Source: Paracoccus aerodenitrificans (GTDB lineage: Bacteria > Pseudomonadota > Alphaproteobacteria > Rhodobacterales > Rhodobacteraceae). Taken from it: DNA of 64,000 nucleotides. The notes beneath the pieces were generated by a model. The model saw nothing but the letters and a program-made list of their open reading frames with translations, had not been told where the DNA came from and made no database searches. Below are positions 1-9,158 of the stretch, piece by piece (position 1 is the first letter of the stretch; every line of letters starts with the position of its first letter). The stretch spans positions 2,604,001 to 2,668,000 of the forward strand of contig NZ_CP115784.1 of assembly GCF_027913215.1 (NCBI RefSeq). The letters run 5' to 3'. The position numbers were made by a program, and so were the translations under genes.

Positions 1-657
1 CAACCGCACCCGTTCCCGCATGGTCTGAGCGGTTTGTTCCGCGCTTCTCAATCCATTGGTCTGGTCGGTTATTTGTTGCTGAAGATTTTCCAGCATTTCC
101 TGATAAACGGCGTTACGCAATTCCAGCCGATAGGCCAGATAGCCGTGCGCCACGGCATTGGCCGCGCCGGCTGCCAGCACCGGGTTTTCGGCGGTGTAGC
201 TGAGATTTACCACGAATGAACGGCCGCTGTTGCTGACTTGCAGGTTCTGTCCCAACGTCCGAAGCAAGGCCTGACGCCCTTCGTTTTCTGTCTGATCGAC
301 GGGTGGCGGCTCGTTTGGGCTGCGGCCAGATTCCGCCAAAAGCGCCACCACCTCGGGCGACATTTCGTCGAGCGCATGACCCAAAACGACCGGCGTTACC
401 ATCGTTTCGACGATGGTCGAAGTCGCAGTCACCTCACCGGTCTCATCAGCCGTCTCACCCTGGCGTGTGATGAGCCCGGCTCGGGCAGCGTCGGAAATAA
501 GCTTGGCCGAGGCCGAATACTGGTCGGGCAAACTCCGCGCCATGAAATACGCACCCACACCACCGAGAACACTTAGCACCAACACAAGAGGAAGATTGCG
601 CCACAAAGCACGCAAAACATCCGAGAATGAGAAGGATCGAGGCGCTGCCTGCATCAT
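1..657 (-). CDS. Polysaccharide chain-length determinant / co-polymerase (Wzz/GumC type), 3' end cut by window
   Basis: The first 219 codons are visible and the gene runs off the left edge. After a short cytoplasmic start there is one membrane segment (around residues 19-38, LPLVLVLSVLGGVGAYFM). A polar periplasmic region follows, with the SAKLISDAA-type stretch usual for Wzz proteins and then a heptad-like coiled coil rich in Q and E (EMLENLQQQITDQ). Proteins of this family control chain length and export of O-antigen, capsule or exopolysaccharide from the inner membrane. The GGAGGAAGG ribosome site lies directly before two adjacent ATGs (657 and 654), and either may be used. A C-terminal tyrosine kinase domain cannot be judged because of the truncation. 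The neighbouring glycosyltransferases and flippase support the role. Confidence 0.8.
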   Translation of the reverse strand, partial: MMQAAPRSFSFSDVLRALWRNLPLVLVLSVLGGVGAYFMARSLPDQYSASAKLISDAARAGLITRQGETADETGEVTATSTIVETMVTPVVLGHALDEMSPEVVALLAESGRSPNEPPPVDQTENEGRQALLRTLGQNLQVSNSGRSFVVNLSYTAENPVLAAGAANAVAHGYLAYRLELRNAVYQEMLENLQQQITDQTNGLRSAEQTAQTMRERVRL

Positions 658-964
658 CCTTCCTCCCCACACCAGGATGCGCATGATCGCGCCCGGCAAG
701 AGACACCACGGACGAAGTCGGGATTGATTTTGCGGATCCGACGGGGCGGCTCGGCGATTGCGTCCGTCATCAGAAGCACATGAGACCCGACATGGGGACT
801 CGCGGCACACAAACCTGCACGCACTCGCATCACCTTAAAACACAAAACAGCTTGAACTCACAAGCAGAGTAACGCGCTGCTCTTAGGCAGTTTTGTAGTT
901 AACGTCGAGAAGAGAACGGAGGTCAGCAATCACAACAATGGTCAGTCGGCGATTGACCGCGCAT
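658..964. other. Intergenic region without a convincing gene
   Basis: About 300 bases lie between the co-polymerase start and the end of the next minus-strand gene. Short open frames exist, but none has a ribosome site or a recognisable protein. The region presumably holds the co-polymerase promoter (inference); no clear -35/-10 pair was picked out. Confidence 0.4.
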
Positions 965-2041
965 CTAGCGCCCTTTTCTGCCCAAAACCACGCGAGACCT
1001 ACTTATTGGACCGGATGCACCGCCAACATCACCGGACCTGACCGATGCGCAGATCGCATCCGCCTCGCGGCTCAGACGCTGCCAGCGATCCAGATAGCCC
1101 TGGCCGAATTTTTCTTCTGTCCTACCTGCGCCTTTCAGCATGCTTATGCCTTGTTTCAGCCGGGAATATCCCCGTTCGCCAAGCGCCAAGCTAACTCCAC
1201 GCCGCGCTGATTCCCTGACCGAAACCGGGGGAAAAAGTGTACGCAGAAGGCTTAGTAAAGCTGCCCCACGGCGACCGGAATCCGCCAGACGCCAGACACG
1301 ATCCTCCAGATGGTACCCGCTTTTTGCCGCCGCCGACCAGTCATGCGACTCCCGCTTAAACCACGCATAGGACAGGTCCGCCGTCTCGCGGCCCATCGTC
1401 AGGCGATGACTGTCCCGAGTTTCTTCCTTCACCAACGAAGTAACTGCGGCAACCACGAAGCCGATCCCGGCGCGATCCATCCGCATTGCCAGATCAGTAT
1501 CCTGATTAACCCGCAGCGTCTCATCGAAAGGATATTTACGCGCGATTTCTGTCGACATTGCCAGCATGGATGTCTGAATCCGGCCCCGGTCGCGATAGGC
1601 GTACTCGACCAGTGAACTGCCTTTCTTCCACACAGGCTGAATAGAAGGCCGGATCTCTCCGTCGAGATGAAGAACCGAGCGACCGATCAGCACGCTGTGC
1701 ATATGAGCGGGGTCGGCATAGAAGCTCCTGATCTCATCATATCGCCCCGAAAGCCACATATCGTCAGAATCGAGAAAACTGATATGCGTACCTGCTGCCT
1801 CACTCGCACCGCGATTTCGGGCAGCAGCACCCCGCAAATGCCGCGTCTGGCGCAGGATTTTAACGCCTTTGGATTCGAGAAACCCGTATTCTGAGGACAG
1901 GTCGGTTTCGGAGCAATCATCCACAACGATGATCTCGATCCGGTCCTCGGACTGATCCAGAATTGACAGTACCGACCGTAGCAAAGGCCGGGCCCGGTTG
2001 CGGTTCGGGATCACTACGGAAAGAAGAAAAGAGCTACTCAT
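965..2041 (-). CDS. Family 2 glycosyltransferase
   Basis: A 358-residue GT-A type glycosyltransferase. The N-terminus carries the family start LLSVVIPNRNRARPLLRSV, then IIVVDD, the GAAARNRGAS segment and FLDSDDMW. The last contains the metal-binding Asp-x-Asp-type motif that binds the nucleotide sugar. The acceptor-side region is less conserved and the sugar cannot be predicted. The ATG at 2041 was chosen because the conserved beta strand begins five residues later. An in-frame extension to 2200 has no family similarity. The gene lies in the polysaccharide locus and is divergent from the next glycosyltransferase. Confidence 0.85.
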   Translation of the reverse strand: MSSSFLLSVVIPNRNRARPLLRSVLSILDQSEDRIEIIVVDDCSETDLSSEYGFLESKGVKILRQTRHLRGAAARNRGASEAAGTHISFLDSDDMWLSGRYDEIRSFYADPAHMHSVLIGRSVLHLDGEIRPSIQPVWKKGSSLVEYAYRDRGRIQTSMLAMSTEIARKYPFDETLRVNQDTDLAMRMDRAGIGFVVAAVTSLVKEETRDSHRLTMGRETADLSYAWFKRESHDWSAAAKSGYHLEDRVWRLADSGRRGAALLSLLRTLFPPVSVRESARRGVSLALGERGYSRLKQGISMLKGAGRTEEKFGQGYLDRWQRLSREADAICASVRSGDVGGASGPISRSRVVLGRKGR

Positions 2042-2282
2042 CACCAACCCATTCGATCCCAAAAATGCGGATCTGCATCCAATTACCAATTGGTGGTGAG
2101 TGCCTGAAGGCCGCAATGATGGCAAGCATCGGCTCGGCAACTTTCCGGCAAAGAGAGCCCTGTCGGTGCGAATCCGCTTGCGGTGCCGCGCAGGTTCCAT
2201 ACGATAACGCTATCTTTTCAGGCAGTGCAGATCCGGGATCACCTTCGGGCTGGACCGCTTTTTGTTTTTTTGTGGTTACTCT
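2042..2282. promoter_or_regulatory. Divergent promoter region between two glycosyltransferase genes
   Basis: About 240 bases separate two divergently transcribed glycosyltransferase genes, so both promoters must lie here if they are not read from further away. The part next to 2260-2280 is T-rich. No specific operator was recognised. Position is the only evidence. Confidence 0.35.
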
Positions 2283-3221
2283 ATGTCCGACACAGTTTTC
2301 CGGTCATCCTCGGATTACCCTTTTTTTTCTGTCGTCATCCCTGCATATAACCGCTCCGACAAAATAGGCCGGACGCTGGCCTCCTGCTTCGCTCAAAGCG
2401 ATCCGGATTTTGAAGTGGTCGTTGTCGATGACGGCTCTGCTGATGATACTGCCGAAATAGTCGAGGCATATACCGACCCACGCATTCGCTGCATTCGTCA
2501 AGAAAATGCAGGAGCATCCGCCGCACGAAACAGGGGCGTGGCCGAAGCGCAGGGCCGATATGTGGCATTTCTGGATTCGGATGACGAGTTCCTGCCCGGA
2601 AAGCTCTCAAATTTTCGCAAAGCAATTACCGCAGATCCCGCGGGCGGAATGATCGTCTGGTACTCTCCGCTGTTTTTCCATCGCGACGAAGGCAATCGGA
2701 TGGTGAAGCCGGGCAGGTCGATTGGCGAGAATGAACCCATCGGGGATTACCTTTTCGCCAATAACGGCCTGATGCAAACCTCGACACTTGTCGTACCTCG
2801 TGAGCTTCTGATGCGGACAGGTTTCGACGAAACGCTACGCTGTCTGGAGGATCTCGACCTGTGCCTGAGCCTTGAAAATGCCGGAGCCCGGTTTCGCATG
2901 CTGCCCGATCCTTTGGTGATCTGGCATGACGATCAGGCAGAGGGAAGACTTTCCTATACGACCTCTCCGGATGAAATTGTGGACTGGGCCAACCATCAGG
3001 CATCGCGACTGACCGCAAAGGCAGAAAGCGGATTTCTGGCACGTTTCCTCGTTCCTCAGATTTTACGCTCGCAGCCAAAACATGCCCTTTCTATCCTTCG
3101 CCGCGCAATCTTTCTTGGCGCCATATCACCCAAACGCGCCGCTGCGATCATGATGCATGGACTGACCCCGAGCACATATCGTCGCCTTCGGGATACAATG
3201 GTTAGGCTGCGGCATGGCTAA
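2283..3221 (+). CDS. Family 2 glycosyltransferase
   Basis: A protein of about 312 residues with the GT2 order of motifs: FFSVVIPAYNRSDKIGRTL at the N-terminus, VVVVDDGSADDT, then AGASAARNRG and VAFLDSDDEF. The last is the metal/nucleotide-sugar site. A later LEDLDLCLSL segment corresponds to the usual acceptor-side ED motif. Similarity to the divergent neighbour at 965-2041 in the first 130 residues suggests an old duplication. The ATG at 2283 and the one at 2262 are both possible; neither has a strong ribosome site. It overlaps the next gene by eight bases, so the two are probably translated together. Confidence 0.85.
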   Translation: MSDTVFRSSSDYPFFSVVIPAYNRSDKIGRTLASCFAQSDPDFEVVVVDDGSADDTAEIVEAYTDPRIRCIRQENAGASAARNRGVAEAQGRYVAFLDSDDEFLPGKLSNFRKAITADPAGGMIVWYSPLFFHRDEGNRMVKPGRSIGENEPIGDYLFANNGLMQTSTLVVPRELLMRTGFDETLRCLEDLDLCLSLENAGARFRMLPDPLVIWHDDQAEGRLSYTTSPDEIVDWANHQASRLTAKAESGFLARFLVPQILRSQPKHALSILRRAIFLGAISPKRAAAIMMHGLTPSTYRRLRDTMVRLRHG

Positions 3222-4347
3222 GCGGCAACCTAGCTCAGCGCCTCTACATATCGTTCATGTCACCGAGGCATCGCTTGGTGGCGTCGCCACCTATCTTGAG
3301 GAATTGCTTACCGCGCAGATTGAGGGCCTTCCCGAAGCTCGGATCGACCTGCTTAGCCCCGAGATCAATCGTGATGCGCTGTCTGGTGTCAACGGCAAAA
3401 ATTTCCACTTTATCGGCTTCCCGCATAAGCGATCCTCTAAGAAGGATTTGATAACACTTGGCTGGCGAACGATCCAGCATTTGCGGCGCGTGAAGCCGGA
3501 TATAGTACATATACACTCAACATTCGCCGGAGCCGCAATTCGCGGCCTTGCGCCTCTGATCCCGAGACGGACGAAAGTCATCTACTGTCCGCATGGATGG
3601 GCATTCTCTCGGCACGGCAGCCGCAGGATGCAACGCAGTGTGGCTGCGGTCGAGCGGGTACTCAGCAGGGCGACGGACCGCATTATCTGCATCTCGGATT
3701 ATGAGCTGAGCGAAGCGCTGAATGTGGGCATTCCCGACCGCAAGCTGACCGTCATAAATAACGGCGTAAGCCCGCGCCCGGCTCTGCCCTCACGCAGCGC
3801 ACGCAATGAAGGCCAGCCCCGGCTGATCGCCTTTGCAGGGCGATTTGACCGCCAGAAAGGCTATGACACCTTTCTGCAGGTGATGCGCAAGCTGGGCGAT
3901 TCCGCCAGAGGCGCGGCGATCGGCAGCGCCATCGTCTCGGCAGATAAACTGCCCGAAGTGCCAGAGAATGTTGATCTTCTCGGCTGGCAACCCCGCCAGC
4001 GGGTGTTTGAACTGTTTTCTCGCGCTGACCTGCTTCTCGTGCCGTCTCGCTGGGAAGGATTCGGCCTGGTGGCGGTCGAGGCGATGCAGGCAAGGCTGCC
4101 GGTCTTTGCAAGCCGCGTCGGCGGCTTACAGGATATCGTGATCGACCATGAAACAGGACGCTTATTCACGCCGGATGCAGTTGAGGAAATTGTCGCAGCT
4201 ATTCGGGCGAGCAGCGACACGGATCTGCGCCGATACGGTGAACAGAGCTATCGACGTTACCTGCAAAAATACACCGCGGATCGCATGGCAGGCCAAGTAG
4301 ATGCGCTGTATCGGAATTTGCTGAACTGCGCTACCGACAGGACATAA
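3214..4347 (+). CDS. Family 4 glycosyltransferase (GT-B fold)
   Basis: A 377-residue retaining GT-B glycosyltransferase. The N-terminal domain has HIVHVTEASLGGVATYLEEL, the glycine-rich acceptor-side loop of GT4 enzymes, and VKPDIVHIHSTFAG. The C-terminal domain has FAGRFDRQKGYDTF and the E-x7-E region around PSRWEGFGLVAVEAMQ, followed by GGLQDIV, which together bind the nucleotide sugar. It starts inside the end of the preceding glycosyltransferase. The product is likely a cytoplasmic enzyme adding one sugar to the lipid-linked repeat unit; donor and acceptor are unknown. Confidence 0.88.
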   Translation: MAKRQPSSAPLHIVHVTEASLGGVATYLEELLTAQIEGLPEARIDLLSPEINRDALSGVNGKNFHFIGFPHKRSSKKDLITLGWRTIQHLRRVKPDIVHIHSTFAGAAIRGLAPLIPRRTKVIYCPHGWAFSRHGSRRMQRSVAAVERVLSRATDRIICISDYELSEALNVGIPDRKLTVINNGVSPRPALPSRSARNEGQPRLIAFAGRFDRQKGYDTFLQVMRKLGDSARGAAIGSAIVSADKLPEVPENVDLLGWQPRQRVFELFSRADLLLVPSRWEGFGLVAVEAMQARLPVFASRVGGLQDIVIDHETGRLFTPDAVEEIVAAIRASSDTDLRRYGEQSYRRYLQKYTADRMAGQVDALYRNLLNCATDRT

Positions 4348-4534
4348 CACCGAAGGTTTGAAGTCCTCTGCAGCCAGATTATGCTTGGCGCTAAACAAGA
4401 TGCGAAGGTCGAAATCCGGTTTTCCTTCGTGAATATGGGCCGCGTCCCGGCCAGTATCGGGGCGAAAGATGAAAACATCGTTTCCCGCTTCTTCGATATG
4501 CAACCAAAGATAGCGCCGCGTTGACACGCTCCGG

Positions 4535-5980
4535 CTATTTGCCACGGATCAGTCCGATGAAGTCGGTCAGACAACGGCGACACACCACCAACATTGCCAT
4601 TGGATAAATAGCCATCCCTGTCAAGATAATCGCGGCAAGGCGTGGAAGCGTGACCGGTACCTCTGGGCCGGACAGGAAAAGCGACCAGACCACAGCGGCC
4701 ATGATCAGTGCACCGATCCAAATCCGGAGCATTCTGAACATTATCGGCATTATAGCGCGGCCAATCAGAAACGTTGCAAAACCGACCGCGGTCACAACCG
4801 TCGCCGCTTCAGAGGCAATGAAGGCCACTCCGGCAGCATTATGTATATCTGCATCGGTGGCGATCATGAAGATTGCCACCATTGAAACCAACGCGAAGAT
4901 GCTGCTGATCAGCCCATATTCGGGCCGCCCAAGCGCAGAATAGCCCGAGAAATAGAAGCGAAATGGCAGCGACAGCCCGACCCCAAGACAGAGCATCTGC
5001 GACAGCGGGACCGCGCCCTCCCAACCTGGACCGACCAGCATAGGCAGCAAAACGTGGGTTGCGACAGCCAGCCCGGCAAATGCAGGAATGATAATGAAGC
5101 CTGTAGCCAAGGCGATCTCACCGGCTTTTGCCGTCAGCTTCCGCGCATCAAGCTGCAGACGGACCAGAGCCGAGAAAGCAAGATTATGGCCGACCCCCAT
5201 CAGTGCCATGCGCAACGGATCGACAATACGCAGTGCAATATTCCACTGGCCAAGAATAGCTTGCCCGAAATAGGCGTTTACCAGAAATGCCAACGTCGCC
5301 GGACCAGAATTGGTCACGCCGACATTTGCCAGATGCAGCCATGAAAAACGAAACAGCTCTCGGAAGCGTGTCGCGTGCCAACGCAACGGAAGAAGGACGC
5401 GCTTACCACCAAGCCCCATGAATCCGGCGGCCAGCATCGGAAAGAATAAATTGGGCAGAAGCCGTTGGAGGATCAGCGCATAGACGCCCCAACCGGAAAA
5501 TGCGGCCATCACCGCTACCACGCAGGCAAGCGCGGTCGAGACTGCGTTACAGATCGACAGATCGACAAAACGCCGGTGCCGCCGTGCCATAGCACGCGCT
5601 ACCGCTCCGGGCCCTTGGGCGAACAGCAACAGGCTGGAAACAATCAGCGCCACAGCAAAGCCCGGCGCATTGGCAAAATTCTCAATTATCGGGCCGAATA
5701 CAGCCGACAGGGCCATCGATAGAAGCGTCAATATGCCCGAGACGAACAGCACAGTTTCAAGATGCGTGGTATAAAGCTGTCGCCGCTGCGCAAGAGATTC
5801 TTCGAATGGCAGGCCGATAAATGCGGCCATTACCGTATTCACGCCCAACACCATGCTGGCCAGGCCGAACTCTTCCGCGCTGAGAATACGCGCCATGACC
5901 ATTGTGCTACCAAGCTGCAAGGCCAATCGGGTAATTGTATCAGCGGCCGACGCCCCGATCCAAATCTTGAAACTCGCCAT
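4535..5980 (-). CDS. Wzx-like polysaccharide flippase (MOP superfamily)
   Basis: A 481-residue, very hydrophobic protein with about 12-14 predicted membrane helices and the N-terminal layout of the oligosaccharide flippase branch (GASAADTITRLALQLGSTMV, then ILSAEEFGLASMVLGV). Such proteins move lipid-linked repeat units across the inner membrane for polymerisation outside. The ATG at 5980 was preferred to 5998 because GAGGTG lies eight bases upstream. The gene converges on the GT4 gene. The 190 bases between them hold an unrecognised minus-strand frame continuing into the GT4 gene, not called here. Confidence 0.85.
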   Translation of the reverse strand: MASFKIWIGASAADTITRLALQLGSTMVMARILSAEEFGLASMVLGVNTVMAAFIGLPFEESLAQRRQLYTTHLETVLFVSGILTLLSMALSAVFGPIIENFANAPGFAVALIVSSLLLFAQGPGAVARAMARRHRRFVDLSICNAVSTALACVVAVMAAFSGWGVYALILQRLLPNLFFPMLAAGFMGLGGKRVLLPLRWHATRFRELFRFSWLHLANVGVTNSGPATLAFLVNAYFGQAILGQWNIALRIVDPLRMALMGVGHNLAFSALVRLQLDARKLTAKAGEIALATGFIIIPAFAGLAVATHVLLPMLVGPGWEGAVPLSQMLCLGVGLSLPFRFYFSGYSALGRPEYGLISSIFALVSMVAIFMIATDADIHNAAGVAFIASEAATVVTAVGFATFLIGRAIMPIMFRMLRIWIGALIMAAVVWSLFLSGPEVPVTLPRLAAIILTGMAIYPMAMLVVCRRCLTDFIGLIRGK

Positions 5981-6278
5981 AACAAAACACCTCGGCACAC
6001 TCCGTGCCTTCTGCCGTCAAAGCCAGGCAGGCGCAAGCCGGGCAAAGATTATCAGGCAGAGGCAGCGTCTGTGGTGCAGAGTATTCCCGCAGCGAATTAT
6101 CTGGGCCGAGCCGACGGCTTCAATCCCAAGTCGGATGCAAGCCTAGCGACACGCAACCGCTGCGGTATTGTGACGCCTGTACCCCTTTAGAGCATGGAAT
6201 CATGCCTATGCCAGGTCATCCCGAGTGGCAGCCCGGCATGACCTGACAGCATCCGTTAAGCAGGTCGGAATTCGCAGA
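5981..6278. other. Intergenic region with an inverted repeat at 6212-6245
   Basis: No gene is seen between the flippase start and the end of the ABC operon. An 8-base inverted repeat, CAGGTCAT at 6212-6219 and ATGACCTG at 6238-6245, encloses a GC-rich centre. It lies just beyond the end of the minus-strand ABC ATPase gene and could end that operon's transcript, although no T-run follows. The flippase promoter must lie in the right part of this gap. Confidence 0.4.
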
Positions 6279-7280
6279 TCAGCTTCTCAGCCGCTGCCCC
6301 TCGCCGTCGAAATGGAATGCGCGGGACTGGTCCGGGGTGAGCCAGACCTTGCTGTCCACCGCGTGATCATGCTCGCCGAACTGGCGAACTGTCAGCAGGC
6401 CGTGGTCGTCGGTGCGGACATAGGTCAGTGTCTCTCCGCCAAGCTTCTCAAGATGGCTGACCCGGCCCTCGATCTGCCCGTCAGTCTCCGAGATCTCTAC
6501 ATGCTCGGGCCGGATACCGAGCGTATCCGAACGCAGACCAAGCTGTCCCGCCTTCAGGAAATTCATCTGAGGGCTTCCGATAAACCCGGCGACGAATGTG
6601 TTATCCGGGTCGTTATACAGATCCATCGGCCTGCCGACCTGTTCGACCCGACCGGCCCGCAACACCACGATCTTGTCGGCCAACGTCATCGCCTCGACCT
6701 GATCATGGGTCACATAGATCATCGTCGCGCCCAGATCGCGATGCAGACGCGCAATCTCGATCCGTGTGGCGACGCGCAAGGCGGCATCGAGGTTCGACAA
6801 GGGTTCATCGAACAGGAACAGTTTCGGCGTCCGTACAATCGCGCGGCCAATGGCGACACGCTGGCGCTGTCCGCCCGACAATTCGGACGGGCGGCGATCC
6901 ATCAGCGGCTCAAGCGCCAGCATTCCGGCGGCCTTGTCCACCGCTGCCGCCACCTTATCCTTCGGGGTGCCAAGCTGTTTCAATCCCAGCCCCATATTGT
7001 CGCGGACCGTCAGATGCGGGTACAGCGCATAGGTCTGGAAGACCATCGCGATTTCCCGCCGCGCAGGGGCCAGATCGTTGATCCGATCCCCATCCAGCAG
7101 GACATCGCCCGAGGTCACATCCTCAAGCCCCGCGATCATGCGCAGCAGGGTCGATTTACCACAGCCGGACGGGCCGACAAAGACGCAGAACTCACCGTCA
7201 TTTACGGTTAGATCGACGCCCTTGATGACCTCGACCTTGCCGAATGTCTTGGTGACAGCAGAGAGATTCAGGGTTCCCAT
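6279..7280 (-). CDS. Sugar ABC importer ATPase, UgpC/MsmK type
   Basis: A 333-residue ATPase with Walker A GPSGCGKSTL near residue 37, the Q-loop MVFQTYALYPHL, the signature LSGGQRQRVAIGRAI, Walker B LFLFDEPLSNLD and the switch histidine in YVTHDQ. The C-terminal third (from about 235) is the TOBE/MalK-type domain with GIRPEHVEI. Such subunits energise carbohydrate importers with two different permeases, as encoded just upstream. It is the last gene of the minus-strand operon reading murQ, binding protein, two permeases, oxidoreductase, ATPase. Confidence 0.92.
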   Translation of the reverse strand: MGTLNLSAVTKTFGKVEVIKGVDLTVNDGEFCVFVGPSGCGKSTLLRMIAGLEDVTSGDVLLDGDRINDLAPARREIAMVFQTYALYPHLTVRDNMGLGLKQLGTPKDKVAAAVDKAAGMLALEPLMDRRPSELSGGQRQRVAIGRAIVRTPKLFLFDEPLSNLDAALRVATRIEIARLHRDLGATMIYVTHDQVEAMTLADKIVVLRAGRVEQVGRPMDLYNDPDNTFVAGFIGSPQMNFLKAGQLGLRSDTLGIRPEHVEISETDGQIEGRVSHLEKLGGETLTYVRTDDHGLLTVRQFGEHDHAVDSKVWLTPDQSRAFHFDGEGQRLRS

Positions 7281-7290
7281 GTGAGTTCCT

Positions 7291-8313
7291 TCAGAGTTTT
7301 ACGGGTGCGCCGCTGCGGACGCTTTCATCTGCGGCAAGGCAGACGGCCAGCGAACGCACGGCATCAGTCATGTGGCGGGACAGGTCGAGATCTTCGCGGA
7401 TCGCACGGGCCATAAAAGCCTGCTCGCGGTCGCAGAGTTGCTGATGCCCAGGCTCATCCGCCATGCTCAGATCCTCATCGCCCTGCCCGACACGATGGAT
7501 GCGGAGTGTCGAGGTCTTTGTGTGGGTATCGATGTCGTCCGAGCGTGCATCTTCCGGCATCCGGATAGAGACCGCGCCGTTCGGGCTGACCACATCCTTC
7601 ACGAAAAAAGCGGTATCCGACATCATCGGACCCCAGCCGGCCTCATACCAACCGACCGAGCCATCATCGAACAGCACCTGAAAATGGCCGTAATTATACA
7701 TGCCTTCCGGCACATCATCCGACAGGCGCAGCCCCATGCCGCGCACCTCAACCGGGGCGGCATCGGTGATCTGGCACATCACATCGACATAATGCACACC
7801 GCAATCCACAATCGGAGAGGTGGTCTGCATCAGCGCCTTATGCACCTGCCATGTCGGCCCGCTGCTTTGCTGATTGAGGTTCAGCCGGAACACATAGGGC
7901 CCGCCCAGATCCCGCGCCTCGGCGATCAGGCGCTGCCAGCTTGGATGGTGACGCAGGATATAGCCGACCGCCAGCTTGCGCCCGGTCGCCTGCGCACACT
8001 CCACCACACGCTGCGCATCGGCAACCGTCATGGCCAGAGGCTTTTCGACAAAGACATGCGCACCCGCCTTCATCGCGGCAATCGCATAATCGGCATGGCT
8101 GTCGGAATAGGTCGCGACACAGACCAGATCCGGCTTCGTCCTGTTAAGCGCCAGGGCGAAATCATGGTCCAGAGGATAGCCACGCAGTTCCTCCGGCAGA
8201 TCCGGCATGCTGCGATTTACCAGCCCCACGATCTCAAAATCCGGGTTGGCATGGTAGGCGAGGGCGTGGCTGACGCCCATATTCCCCAGACCGGCGACAA
8301 GAACCCGGATCAT
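7291..8313 (-). CDS. Gfo/Idh/MocA-family NAD(P)-dependent oxidoreductase
   Basis: A 340-residue protein with an N-terminal Rossmann fold (RVLVAGLGNMGVSHAL), the conserved HVFVEKPLAMTV, in which Lys usually takes part in catalysis, and VDCGVHYVDVM, matching the family's D-x3-H substrate motif. Family members oxidise or reduce sugars and cyclitols at a ring carbon. The start ATG at 8313 overlaps the permease stop by four bases. Its place inside an amino-sugar import operon suggests action on the imported sugar, but the standard pathway needs no such step, so the exact reaction is unknown. Confidence 0.88.
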   Translation of the reverse strand: MIRVLVAGLGNMGVSHALAYHANPDFEIVGLVNRSMPDLPEELRGYPLDHDFALALNRTKPDLVCVATYSDSHADYAIAAMKAGAHVFVEKPLAMTVADAQRVVECAQATGRKLAVGYILRHHPSWQRLIAEARDLGGPYVFRLNLNQQSSGPTWQVHKALMQTTSPIVDCGVHYVDVMCQITDAAPVEVRGMGLRLSDDVPEGMYNYGHFQVLFDDGSVGWYEAGWGPMMSDTAFFVKDVVSPNGAVSIRMPEDARSDDIDTHTKTSTLRIHRVGQGDEDLSMADEPGHQQLCDREQAFMARAIREDLDLSRHMTDAVRSLAVCLAADESVRSGAPVKL

Positions 8314-9149
8314 TTGACCGCCCCCGCAGTGATGCCGCGGATCAGCTGACGCGAGAAGATCAGATACAGCACCAGCACCGGCACGATCGCCAGACCAAGG
8401 GCCGCCAGAACCGCATTCCAGTTGGTCACGAACTGCCCGATAAAGACCTGACTGCCCAGAGTGATGGTCTTGGTCTCCTCGGACGGAGCAAGGATCAGCG
8501 GGAACCACAGATCGTTCCAGATCGGAATCATGGTGAACACCGCCACCGTCGCCATCGCCGGTCGGACCAAAGGCAGCACCAGACGAAAGAAGATCTTGTA
8601 TTCCGACAACCCGTCAATTCGCCCGGCATTCTTCAGGTCGTCGGAAACGCCCCGCATAAACTCGGACAGGATGAACACCGCCAGCGGCAAACCCTGCGCG
8701 GTATAGACCAGAATGAGAGCGGTCAGCGTATTGACCAGACCGGTCGCAACCATCAGCTGCAGAATGGCGACCGTCCCCAGACGGATCGGGATCATGATCC
8801 CAAGCGCCAGATACAGCCCCATGAGCATATTGCCCTTGAACCGGTACTCCGCCAGCGCAAACGCCGCCATTGCGCCGAACAGCAGTACGAAGAACAGGCT
8901 GCCGACCGTGACGGTCATCGAGTTCAGGAAGTACTGAAAAAAATCCCCCTGTTGCAGGACCGTCTGATAGCCGACCAGATCGAATGTCTCGGCATTCGGC
9001 AAAGCCAGCGGATCATTGAAGATCGCCCGGCGCGACTTGAAGCTGTTGACCACGATCACGAAGACCGGGAACAGCGCGATAATCGTATAAAGGATCAGGA
9101 TCCCATGCGCCGCGACGCTGCGGGCGACTGACTGACGTGCAGAATTCAT
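8310..9149 (-). CDS. Carbohydrate ABC transporter permease, MalG type
   Basis: A 279-residue inner-membrane permease with six predicted helices. The cytoplasmic coupling loop EYKIFFRLVLPLVRPAMATV fits the EAA motif that contacts the ATPase. The N-terminal helix (ILILYTIIALFPVFVIVVNSF) and the segment NSFKSRRAIF are typical of MalG/UgpE partners. It forms the channel with the permease at 9159-10079. The gene overlaps the following oxidoreductase by four bases. Confidence 0.9.
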   Translation of the reverse strand: MNSARQSVARSVAAHGILILYTIIALFPVFVIVVNSFKSRRAIFNDPLALPNAETFDLVGYQTVLQQGDFFQYFLNSMTVTVGSLFFVLLFGAMAAFALAEYRFKGNMLMGLYLALGIMIPIRLGTVAILQLMVATGLVNTLTALILVYTAQGLPLAVFILSEFMRGVSDDLKNAGRIDGLSEYKIFFRLVLPLVRPAMATVAVFTMIPIWNDLWFPLILAPSEETKTITLGSQVFIGQFVTNWNAVLAALGLAIVPVLVLYLIFSRQLIRGITAGAVK

Positions 9150-9158
9150 GTCATCACC

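Noticed and set aside
4348..4545. Minus-strand frame next to the flippase (start MANSRSVSTRRYLWLH)
   Set aside because: The first ~60 residues do not look random, and a gene remnant is possible. The frame then runs into the GT4 gene in antisense and has no recognisable family, so it is not called.
6225..7211. Plus-strand frame of 328 codons
   Set aside because: It is antisense to the UgpC-type ATPase gene, which has every ABC motif in place; the plus-strand product has no family similarity.
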